Source: Biomphalaria glabrata (Eukaryota > Mollusca > Gastropoda > Planorbidae). From it: a DNA stretch of 64,000 nucleotides. The position numbers and the translations under genes are program-made. Below, one piece after another: positions 12,801 through 24,800 of the stretch; position 1 is the stretch's first letter, and the number at the start of each line of letters is the position of its first letter. A model generated the notes under the pieces. It was not told where the DNA came from. It ran no database searches and saw only the letters and a list, made by a program, of their open reading frames with translations. The stretch is taken from NCBI RefSeq assembly GCF_947242115.1, contig NC_074725.1, forward strand, positions 13,588,511-13,652,510. The letters run 5' to 3'.

Positions 12801-13312
12801 GACTTTGCTGAATAAGCAAGTTTTACTTTGTCTTTGAGCTTTTCAAACTCTGACTTGACAAGAATGTTACATCTTGCACCAGTGTCGATACGAAAAATTA
12901 ATGTCTTGCCATGCACGACTAGTTTTACAGTCCACTTGTCTTCAACGACATTGATATTCTCAATATTACCCTTTTTATACTGGCTACTTGCAGTGCTAAC
13001 AGGTATAATATTTTCATCACTGTGACTGTCATCTTCTACTAGATTGACGTTGCGTCTTTTTCTGCACATTTGAAACCAGTGGTTTTTCTTTTTGCAGAAA
13101 TTGCATGTGGTTCCTATTGCTGGACATTTTCCCTTTTCATGGTTCTTGCCGCATTTACTACATAATTTATCTGAGTTGTCTTTAGACTTCTGCTTGAGTA
13201 CATTGTGCGACTGCCTCTTGATTGCTAGAACTTCTTGGCCCCTAAACATTTTCACTTGGCATTGCGACATCTCGTATTGTTGTCCAATTTCAATAGCCTT
13301 GCTAAGGGTCAA
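9896..13312 (-). CDS. Ty3/gypsy pol polyprotein (element gene)
   Basis: A long open frame of 1,138 residues. In order it shows two zinc-knuckle-like Cys/His clusters (CSKCGK.., CNFCKKK..), an aspartic protease core (IDTGA), reverse transcriptase with the YVIIDDIL active-site box, RNase H (ECDASKDG), an HHCC integrase zinc finger, and the integrase catalytic core ending in a basic tail. The encoded enzyme set copies and inserts the element. The gag-like frame overlaps its start in another frame, as in many Metaviridae that use ribosomal frameshifting. Confidence 0.93.
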   Translation of the reverse strand: MTLSKAIEIGQQYEMSQCQVKMFRGQEVLAIKRQSHNVLKQKSKDNSDKLCSKCGKNHEKGKCPAIGTTCNFCKKKNHWFQMCRKRRNVNLVEDDSHSDENIIPVSTASSQYKKGNIENINVVEDKWTVKLVVHGKTLIFRIDTGARCNILVKSEFEKLKDKVKLAYSAKSLKSYSNHVIKTLGAVVLPLKNNIQEVKARFEVVDISRENILSGDTAECLGLLQRIDSIESKAEDELQREFHEMLKTTGTLPGEYKIQLQENAKGVIHPPRRLAASLRNKVEEKLKEMQADGFITAVHEPTEWVSSMVVSFRNDKVRICIDPKDLNKAIRREHHPMKTIEDVITNIPDSKIFSVLDAKSGFMQIKLERESSFLTTFNTPLGRYRWLRLPFGIKSAPEIYQRIMDEMLQGIEGAYVIIDDILVAGRDVEHHDHILKQVMQRAKYNLKLNYDKCKIRQNRVPYMGHILSEKGLEPDPAKIKAIIDMPAPQDKDGIRRFLGVIQYLAKFIQNLSQADAPIRKLLKDDLEFQWNHEKNKSFKELKHLCTNPPVLAYYDVNKKVEIECDASKDGLGAVLLQEGRIIAYASRALTDTETRYAQIEKEMLSIVYSTSKFHCYIFDKEVTVYNDHKPLEQIFKKPLLSAPMRIQKMLIRLQWYDLKVCYRKGKEMFISDTLSRAHLPNTDTQTCEFTDDSVHMISVSDSKYSEIKDCTSKELSMLLEVIMTGWPDTRSETPIEVRPYWDSRDQLSTSDGIIYKGLRIVMPPSLRKYMLNLIHKSHLGIVKCKQRAREVMYWPGMNADIEVTVRDCSRCAEHQNQNVSELLMPTKTPDLPYSMVGCDLFNFEGKNYVLLVDYFSKFIDVKELSQETTSDIIEAIKSIFACHGIPRRLRSDSGPQLASREFLNFCKSYGIVHEMSSPHFQSSNGEAERAIQTVKKLWKKSEDKFLSLLDYRTTPLSNINLSPAQLLMGRGPRNLLPSSEEILTPKTPDLKVVKKHFDSEKQSQKHYYDKRKGVKSHNPLQDGTAVRMQLNSKWKPGTVVSKHSKPRSYNVKSGNKVYRRNRKHIRKSSEKANRFDNNYDFPDDISEQPEPLDLESPRLQTTLDFEPPLHTASSNTFRPNEPYVTRSGRIVNKPKRLDL

Positions 13313-13863
13313 CTTCTGTCCCTGATCAAAGTAGGACGTCTTAATTGTACCTTTTCGTGTACGACTCCACTAATAATCAAATCAATAAGCATATCGTCTG
13401 GGTTGTCATACTCACAGTCCATAATGAGAAGCTTTAGGTCTTTAACAAAGTTATCAAAACTTTCTCCTTCTACCTGCTTTCTCTGATGTGCTCTAAATCT
13501 AGACACTCTTTTATTTTGTCTTGGCCTTATGTAGTCTTCTATTTTCTTTAATAGCAATTGCGGATCTCCCTCTTCACTATCATTAATATTTAGAGTTTTG
13601 TAAACTTCACGGCCTTGTTGACCTATCCACATTCCCAGCCATCCGGCTTTTTGTTTACTATCGGCACCAGCTAACGGTCCTTTGAAACAAAAGCTCACCT
13701 GCTGTTGAAATCTTATAAACTCTTGATACAGATCTTTAGCATTCCAATTCAAGATTGGTTGCTCAAAATAAAAAGAAGCCATTATAAGATTAATAAAAAC
13801 CTTTGTCTGGACAGCTTTAACAAGTTTTATTCTGACACCATGTAGAATATTTGTATTACACAA
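13309..13863 (-). CDS. Ty3/gypsy gag-like frame
   Basis: A frame of up to 184 residues, of which the part from MASFYFEQPILNW onward is probably real because the earlier part runs into the LTR. It has capsid-like features of Metaviridae gag: a helical block around GWLGMWIGQQGREVY and FRAHQRKQVEGESFDNFV, matching the usual 'R.Q...E....F...L' region. The zinc knuckles expected after it are encoded at the start of the overlapping pol frame. Confidence 0.8.
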   Translation of the reverse strand: MCNTNILHGVRIKLVKAVQTKVFINLIMASFYFEQPILNWNAKDLYQEFIRFQQQVSFCFKGPLAGADSKQKAGWLGMWIGQQGREVYKTLNINDSEEGDPQLLLKKIEDYIRPRQNKRVSRFRAHQRKQVEGESFDNFVKDLKLLIMDCEYDNPDDMLIDLIISGVVHEKVQLRRPTLIRDRS

Positions 13864-13987
13864 ATAACAAACTAGTGTTTAAGAGGGAAGACATATTAGG
13901 AACTCCGTAATTATTACGTAAACACAATTAGCGGTGTTGCACTGACGCGCTAGTGTGCAAATGTACATATAATACTATTATGTTACA
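13841..13987 (-). repeat. 5' LTR of the Ty3/gypsy element
   Basis: About 147 bp and the promoter-bearing end of the minus-strand element. The primer-binding site lies directly inside it. It is near-identical to the left LTR. Confidence 0.92.
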
Positions 13988-14339
13988 CATATACTGGCCC
14001 GGAAACACCATTGCAAGTATGCGCTTCGTCAGGGGCACTAAATATTCTGTTCTTCTTGACTCTTTGGCAGGGACTTTAAATTCATATTCTTCTGGGCTGT
14101 CTTATTATGTAACATATAGCCTACTTAGTGAAGATTTGGTAGGCTATATCATAACACAGATACCAAAATGTATCCTACACCGGCCTACTCGTGTTTGTGC
14201 GAATGATCATCACCTATTGGTACTGTGAAAAGTTGCTTCGTCTGATTCGAGAATAAATATTTTAATAGGAAGTTTACGTAGATCCATTTATTTATTGGCA
14301 TGTTTCATCAAATAATTTGAAATTTAACCTGGTCTACCT

Positions 14340-14640
14340 TGGCGTGTGATATGCACTATGGAATCTCGTTTTGATTGTTCTGGGTTCGAACGCTACTGCA
14401 TGCAGCTTTTTCCAGGCGTCTATTGCGAGAGATAAAATTTGGACTAGCTTAGGGTACGTAATCATCTTCAAGCTGCCCAAGGATAACCACCTCCTGATTT
14501 TTCCCGAAACCTTTCCCGTGTTAAATTGGGGCTTTTATAGCCGCAATAGGCAGCGGAGGTTTTGATTTCAGTTTACCTTCTCCTAGTCGGGTATAGCCTG
14601 TGAGAATTTCAAAGTTCAAAACTTAGGTGAAAGCCTTACA
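14340..14640 (+). repeat. Possible tRNA-derived SINE upstream of MED12
   Basis: A B-box-like GGTTCGAACGC at about 14,384 sits after a weak A-box region, with a GC-richer body downstream (CTGCCCAAGGATAACC). No second copy is in the window, so the call rests on the B box alone. A full tRNA fold is not apparent. Confidence 0.35.
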
Positions 14641-14973
14641 AATTTGTAGGCCCATATACTAGATCTATAGCTCTGATAACATTTTACTTGACCATTCAAC
14701 TGATATGTAAAAGAAAAAAAAAATGTATATATTTATATGTAACTGTTGGTTGATAGTCAATGCCAATAAACTCCATAAACAATTTGAAAATTAAACTTTA
14801 ATAGATCATCATTAGTTATTGTTTTTATCTAAGGAAATATATTTCTATTGTCTTTTTGTTTTTTATTAACCAAGATAATTAATTAAAAAAATCTATTTGA
14901 TAAAAGTCCGAAATTATAATTAGGGCTCTATATTTTACTTATATTGACAACCCAATTTGCAGATTGACTAAAA

Positions 14974-17900
14974 ATGGCGACTGCCTTTCCAAGTCAAGAA
15001 CACACTCCAATAAAGAAACCTCGGTTGGGTCCACCTGATGTATATCCACAAGATCCCAAACAGAAAGAGGTTTGTTTCCTTAGTTAGCATTTAAATATCT
15101 TTTCTCTTCTCAATTTTGTTACATTCTTTAAGCCTGCTGAGCTTGAGTGAGTCTTGACAACATCAACAAATATTCATTGAAATAAATAATAATGATTTTA
15201 ATAAATTTTATAATGATAATTTATCTACTAAACTAGACAACTAGTCTAGATCTAGACTCTTCTTCTAGTCACTCTAGATCTAATGAATATTGATGAACAA
15301 GTCTAGATTATATAAAGAACATTAGAAAGAATCATCAGTCACATTCAGTCAATCACTTCAACTTCAATCAGTCAAGTGTCATCACTTTCTTAGTTTCTAA
15401 GACTAATCTAGATCTACTAGAAGAGACTCTATTATTTTGTAGTATCAATATCATCTGCTACATTCAATTGAGACAATAGGAACGGTCCAATTTATATCGC
15501 TCCCACTCCTCACACCTAATTTTAACCATTTTATCACCACTTTTCTCCACTGTAGTCTAGACCTAGGCTAGCTATTATCTATAGAGTCTAGTGGCACAAG
15601 GTGACAAGGTCTACGGCTCTCTTTCAATCTCTTCGCCCCAAATCTTGCGTAGTTTGTAACATTCACTAATCATTTATCCAGCACGCTGACAGACTGGTAA
15701 AACTTTCACCATTTCATTCTATTATATTTTAAACTGAAAACTTAAATACCAAATATAACAGACAAAAATATATCTTGTTCTGTACATGATAAATATGTCT
15801 TAACAAAAACACTTGCACGAAACATAGATATGTATCATTCTATTTAAAGAAATCTATAAAAAAAAGTAAATAATGATAATAATGTGACCTAAACTGTTAG
15901 CGCTAAAACGTCCCTTGCGCCAAAAACGTCCTGCTTGGATCAGACTTGACCTATAGCGTTTAGAATGTGAACAATTTGAAATGTAAAGCCTTCTTGGAAA
16001 CTCCTTCCGGGTGAAATTTACCAGTTTTTCTAGTGCACAATTTATGATGATACTATGTATTGATCAATCAACAAATGGCTTTGTCCCCTCTCTTCAAGCG
16101 ATGTCAAGTGTTTAGATTTGGGTGATCTCAAGGTGATTCTAAAAGCAGCATTCATCATGAAGCTTTCAAATTGTTAAACCACCTATCAATGTTTAAGGCT
16201 TATCCCTACAATGCTTCTCATACATTAATTATATTATATATTTTCAAATCAACAATTATTTTTTTTTTTAAACCTGTAAAATATTTCCTTTTTTTACTTT
16301 TTGTAATATGTTTTTACATGCTGATAACGTGAATGTTCTCTTGTGTTGTATTAGGGCCTCTTCTGGCCTTATTAGAATGCTCCTTGTGCAATTAAGAAAT
16401 ATCATCAATTTTGTTGTTGCGTAGTCATACTATGGTTACTGAGCAATAGTACCACAACAAGTATATTTAGAAACAAACTCTCTAGCAGCAGACAAATATT
16501 TATTCTTCATAAAAAGATACACAATAATTGGCAACTTCAGCCATCACAAAATAGCACAAATTATTTCACTTGGAAAATTATCACATACATAGTTCTCAAT
16601 ACTTTTATCTTAAAATACAAGACATGTCCGTCTGCTTACAAATCATGGCGTGGACTCTTTCCCATGTGGTCTGTCAATCATGTGTCCAGAACCCCTTGAT
16701 TGCCACTGTGAAGACCCCTATTTCATGTTGGATAACTTATTCTTCGTAAACTCACATATTTTGTGGTTCTCAACCAAACTATGTCATAGTCTACCAAACA
16801 AGGTGTGACACTTTTTAATTCCAATTTAGCTGTAATTGATTAAAAAACATTTTTGTTTTGCAGGATGAACTCACACAGCAAAATGTTAAACATGGTTTTC
16901 AGTTGGGCACTGTTGTAACTGATGAGGTGAGTTTCTTCTACAGTAACTTTGTATTTTTCCCCTTCCATCATTAAAGTGATGATATGACCTTACAACATTT
17001 GAAACAATTATGTTTTAAAATTCTATCAAGACCATCCTTTATCCTCCTTCCTTCCATCTCTCTTTGAGAAGGACTATTTTCATCATTGATGGCATTAAAG
17101 TAAATGTTAGCTCTTAGGTTTAAAATAAAATGTTTTTTAAAAAAAGTAAAACAAAATTTGTATCTTCAAGTAATTATTTGATTTTGCTTTCATTTTTTTA
17201 AAAGCTTATCTCACTCTGTCTGCCTGGTCAAAAAAAATTTTACGCATTATTTCTCCAACACCCAATCTTGGATCAAGCTGAAACTTTGCACAATTATTTC
17301 TTTTACCTGACAACACAAGAAAAAAGCTAAAAGCTTGAAATTGCGCTAAACAAAAACAAATGACAAAAAAATATTTCTAATCGTACAGATTTATTATTGT
17401 TAGTCTAGATCTATTACAAATTTAATTACATGTCTGATCCAAACTAATTGATGCACCTAATATAGTTGTTGTTTTTTTTAAGTATTTTTTTTTTTATTTG
17501 CTTGTTAATATTTTTATCTTTTTTTTTTCCTAGTGTGCTTCTGCAAAGGATATAGAAATAACATTAGAAAAAGTAAGTTTTTATTGAAATTATAATGCTC
17601 ATTTTCTTTACTATACAGTTGTCTTCCATTCAAAATAATGTTTTCTTATTGTGATAATATTTAATTTTATACATCATATTCTGTAAATAATTTTAAAAAA
17701 TCTAATCTTAATTTTTATTGTAATTATATTATAGTAAACAAGAGAATACTTTTTACTATTGCATAAAAAGTCCACATATATTATTATATATAATAATAAT
17801 AAGGCCTGTCTTTTATGACTATGACTGATTTTATAATCTTTTACTATATTTCAATTTGCAACACAGTGTAGCACATTTTACAACAGTGTTCTGAAAAAGA

Positions 17901-20900
17901 AGAATGAGCTAAACACTCTACAAGACAGCAAAAATAAAAAATTCCAACTGCCAGTGAAGGAACATTTTTGGCCTGTAAGTTTTTGAAATATAATTTCTTG
18001 TTCAAATTCCTTGTTCAAATAAGTAACAAGAATCATTTCTTAATTATTAAAATGTTTATCTTTCTTTAAACTAGGCCGCATGTAGTAAACCCTCTACTGA
18101 AGCTTGGTTTAAAGACTTGGCAGGAAGTAAGCCTTTAGCTTCACTAAGTCGCAAGGTTAGTTATTGGTGTTATTTATTAATTTTAAATATGTTGGTTAGT
18201 AAGCCTAAGTTATAAATTTTTATTGTTTTTTTAGTTTTATATCTCAATAATTTTTTTGAAAAACTTAATTAATATTTACAATCTTAAATACTTTTGGGCT
18301 AGTCAAAACTTCTGTTAGTAATTTCCATAATTTTTTTTTATTGCAACCTACTTTATGGTGCATGATTGATTAATTGTTTGGCTTGCAAACTGGGTGACTC
18401 AAAAAAATCTTGCTCAATTGATTAGTCATATTGCTTGCTACTTGACACTGATCACAGAAATGGGTGAATTCTAAATTAACTGCCCTATGAACTGCTACAT
18501 CTCAATGTTAAATTCTACTTTTGTGGTTTATGTACTATAAATTTTATTTCTTTATCAAATAATTGAATATAAAAACTCTTATAAAGCTCTTATATCTTCA
18601 TTCTCCTTTAGCTTTTATTTCAACCCATTTCTCTTCGAAGTCCTTGCATTGCCCTTGTTTACTGATTAAGGGTATGTTCTTATTGTTTATATGTATTAAT
18701 ATTTTTTTTTTACTTTATCTTGCAATAGGTTCCAACATTCAACAAAAAGGAAGAAATCTTCTCCACATTATGTGAATATGCAGTTCCCAATGTCAGGGCT
18801 GCCTGGTTTATAAAAATGACTGCTGCTCACAACATGGGAACCCAGGACTCTAGGAACCGTAGAAAATTGACTGTGGATCAATTTATGGGTGATTATTTTT
18901 TTGTCTGATTTCTTTTTTCTTGCCTAAGATATGAAGCAGAAAGTGTGCTTGTAATGAAGAATAGGTGGTTGTCTGCTCAAATTAACAGATTATTTCTTAA
19001 GGAGAAGAAGTGGTAGGACCTGTCTCTCAATATAACGAAGTAGTGTGACTTCACATAGGTTGAAATGTTACAGAATACCCTCAGCACTTTTCTTTGTCCA
19101 GTAATGATGATAGATATTAATTTATATATAGATGAAAAAAAGAAAAAAATAATGAGTCATTGGTTAACATGCATTGCGCGTAGGATGTAATCATCTTCTT
19201 TTTTGAAGTAAGGTCTGTATCCTATAAGATAAGAGACTATTAAATTATTATAAATGCCTTTCCCCCCTCTGCCAGTGTACAGAAGACATTCCCAATTTTA
19301 TTTCGCTACTTCAAATGATATTACAAGTTTCTGAGTAAGAAATACTTTTTTGTGCACAAGGAAGACTTAGACTTAGGTCCTCCCGCGCCGTTCGGCGCAT
19401 TGGGCAGCAAACTGTCTCCATAAAGATCTGTCACTGGCAATGTCTGAAGCCTCCTCCCACCTGGTGTCCACTGTTCTGAGGTCCTCCATGAAGGTGTGTC
19501 GCCAAGTAATACGAGGACGTCCCTGTTTGAGCTTTCCTCGCTTTGGCTTCCATGTTATCGCAACTCTTGGTGTGCGTAATTCATTTTGACGTAGAACATG
19601 TCTCGCAAACCTAATGCGCCGCTCAGTCACAACCTCACTAAGTGTTCGACTCCCAGTTCGGCATAGGATTTCCTTGTTTGAGACCCTATCTGTGTAACTG
19701 ACTCTCAAAATCCGTCTCAGCCATCTCTGTTGAGCCACATAGTCTTTTCTCAATTTTGATAGATGACTTCCATGTCTCACATGCATATGTAGCAGTTGGA
19801 ATGACGATTGTGTTGAGAAGGTGTATTTTGTCTCGAGTCCAATGGCTTGGCTAGTCCAAATAGGCTGCAGCCTTTGGAAAATGCTCCCTGCCTTTCCTAT
19901 TCGGCACGCTACATCGTGGTAAGCATCTCCATCATTTGTTATGATGCTGCCAAGGTACGTGAACTTGTCCAGCTCTTCAAGCTTTGACTCGCCAAGTCTG
20001 ACGGGGACACCCTTTGCCTTATATCCCACTCGCATAATTTTAGTCTTATCCAAGTTTATGCGGAGGCCAATTTTGTGTGCCTCTCTGTCTAGGCTCTCCG
20101 TCATTTCTTGAATGCATTTATTTGTAGCCCCGAGTAGTGTAACATCATCAGCAAAGTCCAAGTCCGTCAATCGGAGTTGTTCACACCATGGAATACCAAA
20201 GGCAGTCTGGTTCATTGCTCTCCTCATTATGTAGTCGATGGCTAGGAGGAAAAGGAAGGGAGATAAGATGCACCCCTGTCTCACACCTGTCTCGATTGTA
20301 AATCTGTATAACTTTGTGTTTTAAGGACTATATCAAAAGTACTAGTTTAAGAAACAATCACCTTCTTTTTTTCATCCTTTAGATTGGACTCAAGCTATAA
20401 GTAAATATTTGAAAGATCAACTTCAAAAAATTCAAGACTTTTACCATGGAACCAGTGGAGCTACAGCCACACCTTTTTTACTAGCACCTTCTCCAGCTAC
20501 ATCCCAAGTTGATTTAGATCTGGCAATGAAGAACTGGAACTACTGTACAAGATTTGCTAATCATCTTTATGAAGTATGTGATGCCATTATGAAGACATAT
20601 AATGATGTTATTATGAAGCTATATAGGGATGTCATTATGAAGACATATTGTTGTTGTTTTTTTCTATTACTTTATTCTGATGTGGACATCAATTTTTCAA
20701 TAGAGAAAACATCTCAATATAACTTATGAAGCCCAGTCAAGTTAAACAAGTTTTATTAAACTTTGTAGGTTCTTTTAAAGTTCTCATTTCTGATTACCCT
20801 GAAGTGGTAGTATATTTAGTTGATAATGGCTTCTGGATCTGTCAAGGTGGTTCCATCATTTTTAATATGATATAAAAAAATTTATAACAAAAATACTCGA

Positions 20901-21840
20901 TGTAATATTTAGAATTTAAAAGAAAAATAATATATGACATAGGCCATTTAATAATACAAATCCAAACCTTTATTTTATCAGGAAGGCTTACTAGATCGTC
21001 ATGACTTTCTCAACTGGTTGATAGAGCTCCCAGACAAAATGAAACAAACAGATGATGTTGTATTGAAGCTCATTTTGGTACAAATGAACATAGTAAGTGG
21101 ATGTCTCCATGTGAGGAAAAACAAGTTTACTTTGGGATCGTATTAACATTTAACACTGCTTTCTTTTTTTTTTAGGATGATTTGTAAAAAAAATTGTCAC
21201 TTTCTACTCTTACAGTATTCTTCAGACATGTGCAAATCTGTCATACTTGCTAGGAGATTAGCCAACTATTGCGGTAGGAAAATCTCCCATTTGGTTGCTG
21301 AAATGGATCATATGTTAGGCAGAACTGACCCTCAAATGAGTGCTAATGGGTAAAAAAAACAACATGTCTTGTAGGTTCAGTTGTGATTTCATAACAAAAT
21401 ATCCAGCTCTAATAAAGTATCATTTGTCTTATTTATAAAACAGATTGTACTGGCATGCATTATTTTAAACCAAATACTTACCTATATTAGAAACCCTTTG
21501 AAAAAAGGGTTTAAGCTTTTGTAAATATTTAAGCTCAGTATAATAATAATCTCTATTCAGGACTCCTCTGACACCAGCCCAAGCCATTAACACCACCATA
21601 CAGATGTGTAACCCACTTATCAATGCCATGGCAGAGTTCAAAGAATGCCAGAGCCATAGGTTCATTGTATTACAACTATGTGCTCTGGCCCAAATCATCA
21701 CCATCAAATGTCCCACCGCCATGGTGTGGAACTCCCTGGGTGATTACAAGAGCAATTCCTACTTGGTAGGGTCTCCTCTTGACTTGTACCCTTGTGCCAC
21801 TAGCAGTCTTCCCATGCCACCTGGACAAAGCAATACTTAT
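14974..21840 (+). CDS. MED12: MED12 exons 1-10: kinase-activating N terminus (residues 1-421)
   Basis: Opens with the family signature [18 protein letters not shown]. The following [12 protein letters not shown] is the segment that, in human MED12, binds cyclin C and activates CDK8. Human E33 and G44 are matched by E32 and G43 here, whereas human Q43 is His. The exon 1/2 border falls between E32 and D33, at the same place as in human, where exon 2 is the known uterine leiomyoma hotspot. Later landmarks are [37 protein letters not shown]-like [10 protein letters not shown], and [17 protein letters not shown]. Intron 6 holds a LINE and intron 10 a hAT element. Confidence 0.96.
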
Positions 21841-24800
21841 GTAAGTTTTTTTACCTCTCTTTTTCATTATTCCTAGTGGTGTTCTGTCGTCACTGTTGTT
21901 GTATAAATTCTTATGCATGCCTGTATGATATAAACTGTTAAAATGATATTGGTAAGGGTTAAGCATTATCTAAAAAGAAACATCATTTTAATTTGTTTAA
22001 GTTATGTATCCAAACAGCTGAGTGGCAACATGCTTAGCTTCTGAAATGAGGGATTTTAGGACACCCCTGAGTTTACCCAATTCTGATGAGTGCCTGACAT
22101 TAGTTAAAGAAATCTAAGGGGGTTGGTCATTGTACTAGAAACTAGGGGTGCACCGGATAGTCGCTCCGGCTTCTGTCGAATATCCGGCATTTTTTACTAT
22201 CTGGTGCTATTCGGCTCCGGTTGGATATCACTACCGGATAGTAAACCGGATAGTAAAAAATACACCTAATTAATATGCATAAAGTGAACCTCGTTCCATT
22301 AATGTCTGTTGCAGAATGTATTAATGTTTATATATTAAAACAAAATAATGTGCTTAAAAATAGAGCCATTATGAATATGCACCAAACATCGTTTATTATA
22401 AAGACAAGGCGTGTTAATAACGTAATATAAATAGAAATGAAACTTTACATCATAAATGCGCTTTACATACAGAGCAGCAATGGCTGACACTTTTTTCGAT
22501 TTGTCTTGACCATTGAGTAGGTTAGTTAACATGTTAAAATGCTACATTCCTTGACTACGTCATGCTGACCAGATGTCTGTCTAGCTGTGCGGGTATATCT
22601 CCAGAGGTAGAGATGAACAACTCCCACCCCTTTTATTTGTTTAGTCCATCACATTGGGGGTTTTTTATAGGCAGGTGACCACAAGTTAAATACGATGGAC
22701 GTAGGTTTAATGTCAGCGTATTGACACTCTCTAGAGGTCACACCTTTCGAGGGAACTGAGTTTGTTTATTTAGTAGTTAATCTTTATTACGGGGGCTGGA
22801 CTACCATAGCCACACCTCTAAGGTAACTAGGACTAGGTATATTTCCAGATGAACAACTCCCTCCCTCTTTTATTTGTTTAGTCCATCACATTGAGTTCAT
22901 TGATTGACAGGTGACCCCAAGTCAGATACGATGGACGTAAGCACTCTCTAGAGGTCACACGAGGGAACTATGTTTGTTTACTTAGTAGTTAATCTTAATT
23001 GGGGGGGGTGGGGGGGAGGGGAGGACAGGACTTCAAGCCAGACATCTACACGGGTATCCGGACAAAGAGTTTGCTTATTTGGAGAAAAATCTTAATCACG
23101 TGGTTGGGCTAGAGGCCACACCTTTTCAAGTGTGCCGAGTTACTTGAACATAAATCTCAATTAGTAAGCTGGACTAAAGATCACACGCACCTAAATGAGT
23201 GACCTTTAGCTACACAGAACACAAACCGCGAGATTATATACCCAGTAAGCCAGTAACTAATTATTTTGTAGAAGACACGACCAGGGCTATCTTTAAATGG
23301 AGAGCTAAACACCCCATACTCTTTATTTTATTTCTTTGGTCCTTGACTCCCAATTTATTGATAGACATTGACCATTTTTAAGCCAGAATGAAAAAACACA
23401 ACGTGCTAACAAAGGATATTATTACACTGTCAATAAATATTACGGTTAAATAATTTTTCTAACGTGTTAACTTGAATATTACTCCTGCAGTTAAGTGTCT
23501 TGACTTGATAACAATATTCTTAATAATTTGTGACAGTCAATTAACTCCTTGTTATTACTATTTTTTTTTACTTAAGATGCGTACTTAGCCACTGTGTATC
23601 AGGCCAGGACGACTTTTACACACCTGACATCCATAGGCTTACTATCGTTCCCTTTTGTAACAGTAACTGAAACCACGAATAAAATAATTAATAAGTAATA
23701 ATTAAGGAAGATGTTTCTAACATGCGTTCTTTGCATTTAACGTTTACGTTCTTTGCACAATAAAATAAAACAAAAGATGTGCATGTTTGCGTGTGTGTAT
23801 TTTTTTTTTGCCTTGTATTAAAATCATTAGAAAGAAAGCTAATTTCATTGTTTAATTCTTTTGACTTAATAAATAATGGAAAACCTTACAGTAAATTTTG
23901 AAATCGCATAAAATAAATTGAATAATAGTACCGCAGTTAGATCTAGCAAACAAAGAAACAATATGCTGGAGTGTAAAAAAAAACAAAAAAAAAAACTTGA
24001 CCTCTAACTAGTGGACGGGTATAATATATCTATATGCTTGACTGACCATGCCAATGTGTTATCTTTTTTGACTGACACCCAACTCTATTGCGTGCGTATG
24101 CTCAAGGAAAAAACAATTCTTGATGGTTAACACAAACAAGTATACACATTACACTAGGACTACATGTGTAGGCTCATTAGGTATATCTGACCAGGCTGTT
24201 AGTCTGAAATTCATAAACACATACATCCGACCACTATACAAGGCAGATTGCACTTTACTTATGAGATTAACATTATTAACTAGTTAAATATATACTAACA
24301 TTATTTACATTGACCTTCCTACACACATCCTTTACAGTTGGTGGCATCGTACATACACACAGACACACTCATGCCATACATATTTTTAGAAATACTGTTA
24401 AGCTTGAATAAATCAATCAGTAACAGAGTTTAAAACAATAAGGTATATAAAAGGAAAAAAAATAAAACCAACCAATATAGGTATGTTATTTAACAGTTTC
24501 GTAAAATGTTCAGCAACACAAGATATTAACAAGACACTTAGGTATCCGGCCCCGGCCGAATATCAAATTTTACTATCCAGTCATATCCGGCCCCGGCCGG
24601 ATATCAAAAAGTACTATCCGGTGCACCCCTACTAGAAACATGAAACTCCTATTTGCAAAGGGTACAATGTCTGAAAGGGTACTTATGTAGCCAAATAATA
24701 ATACATTAATTCTTCAATATTTTTGTGCTAGATGTGATTTAATATGTAGGTCACAGTGAGGTGTCCAATGTTGCACTCTTTGTCAATCTTTATACTTGCA

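Larger units (their letters stand above)
9672..13987 (-). mobile_element. Ty3/gypsy LTR retrotransposon, nearly whole, young
   Basis: Two direct LTRs (9672-9813 and 13841-13987, about 142 and 147 bp) begin TGTAG and end TTACA on the plus strand, hence TG..CA on the element strand. They are nearly identical, which means a recent insertion. A 5-bp flank CCTAT/CATAT may be an imperfect target duplication. Next to the right LTR the element strand reads TGGTGTCAGAA, a typical primer-binding site. A purine-rich tract adjoins the left LTR. Inside are a gag-like and a pol-like reading frame. Pol order is protease, reverse transcriptase, RNase H, integrase, which fixes the family as Ty3/gypsy (Metaviridae). 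No envelope gene is seen. It looks whole or nearly so. Confidence 0.93.

Noticed and set aside
21465-21966. Minus-strand open frames of 85-96 residues over MED12 exon 10
   Set aside because: They are antisense shadows of a conserved exon, with no splice or start context of their own.
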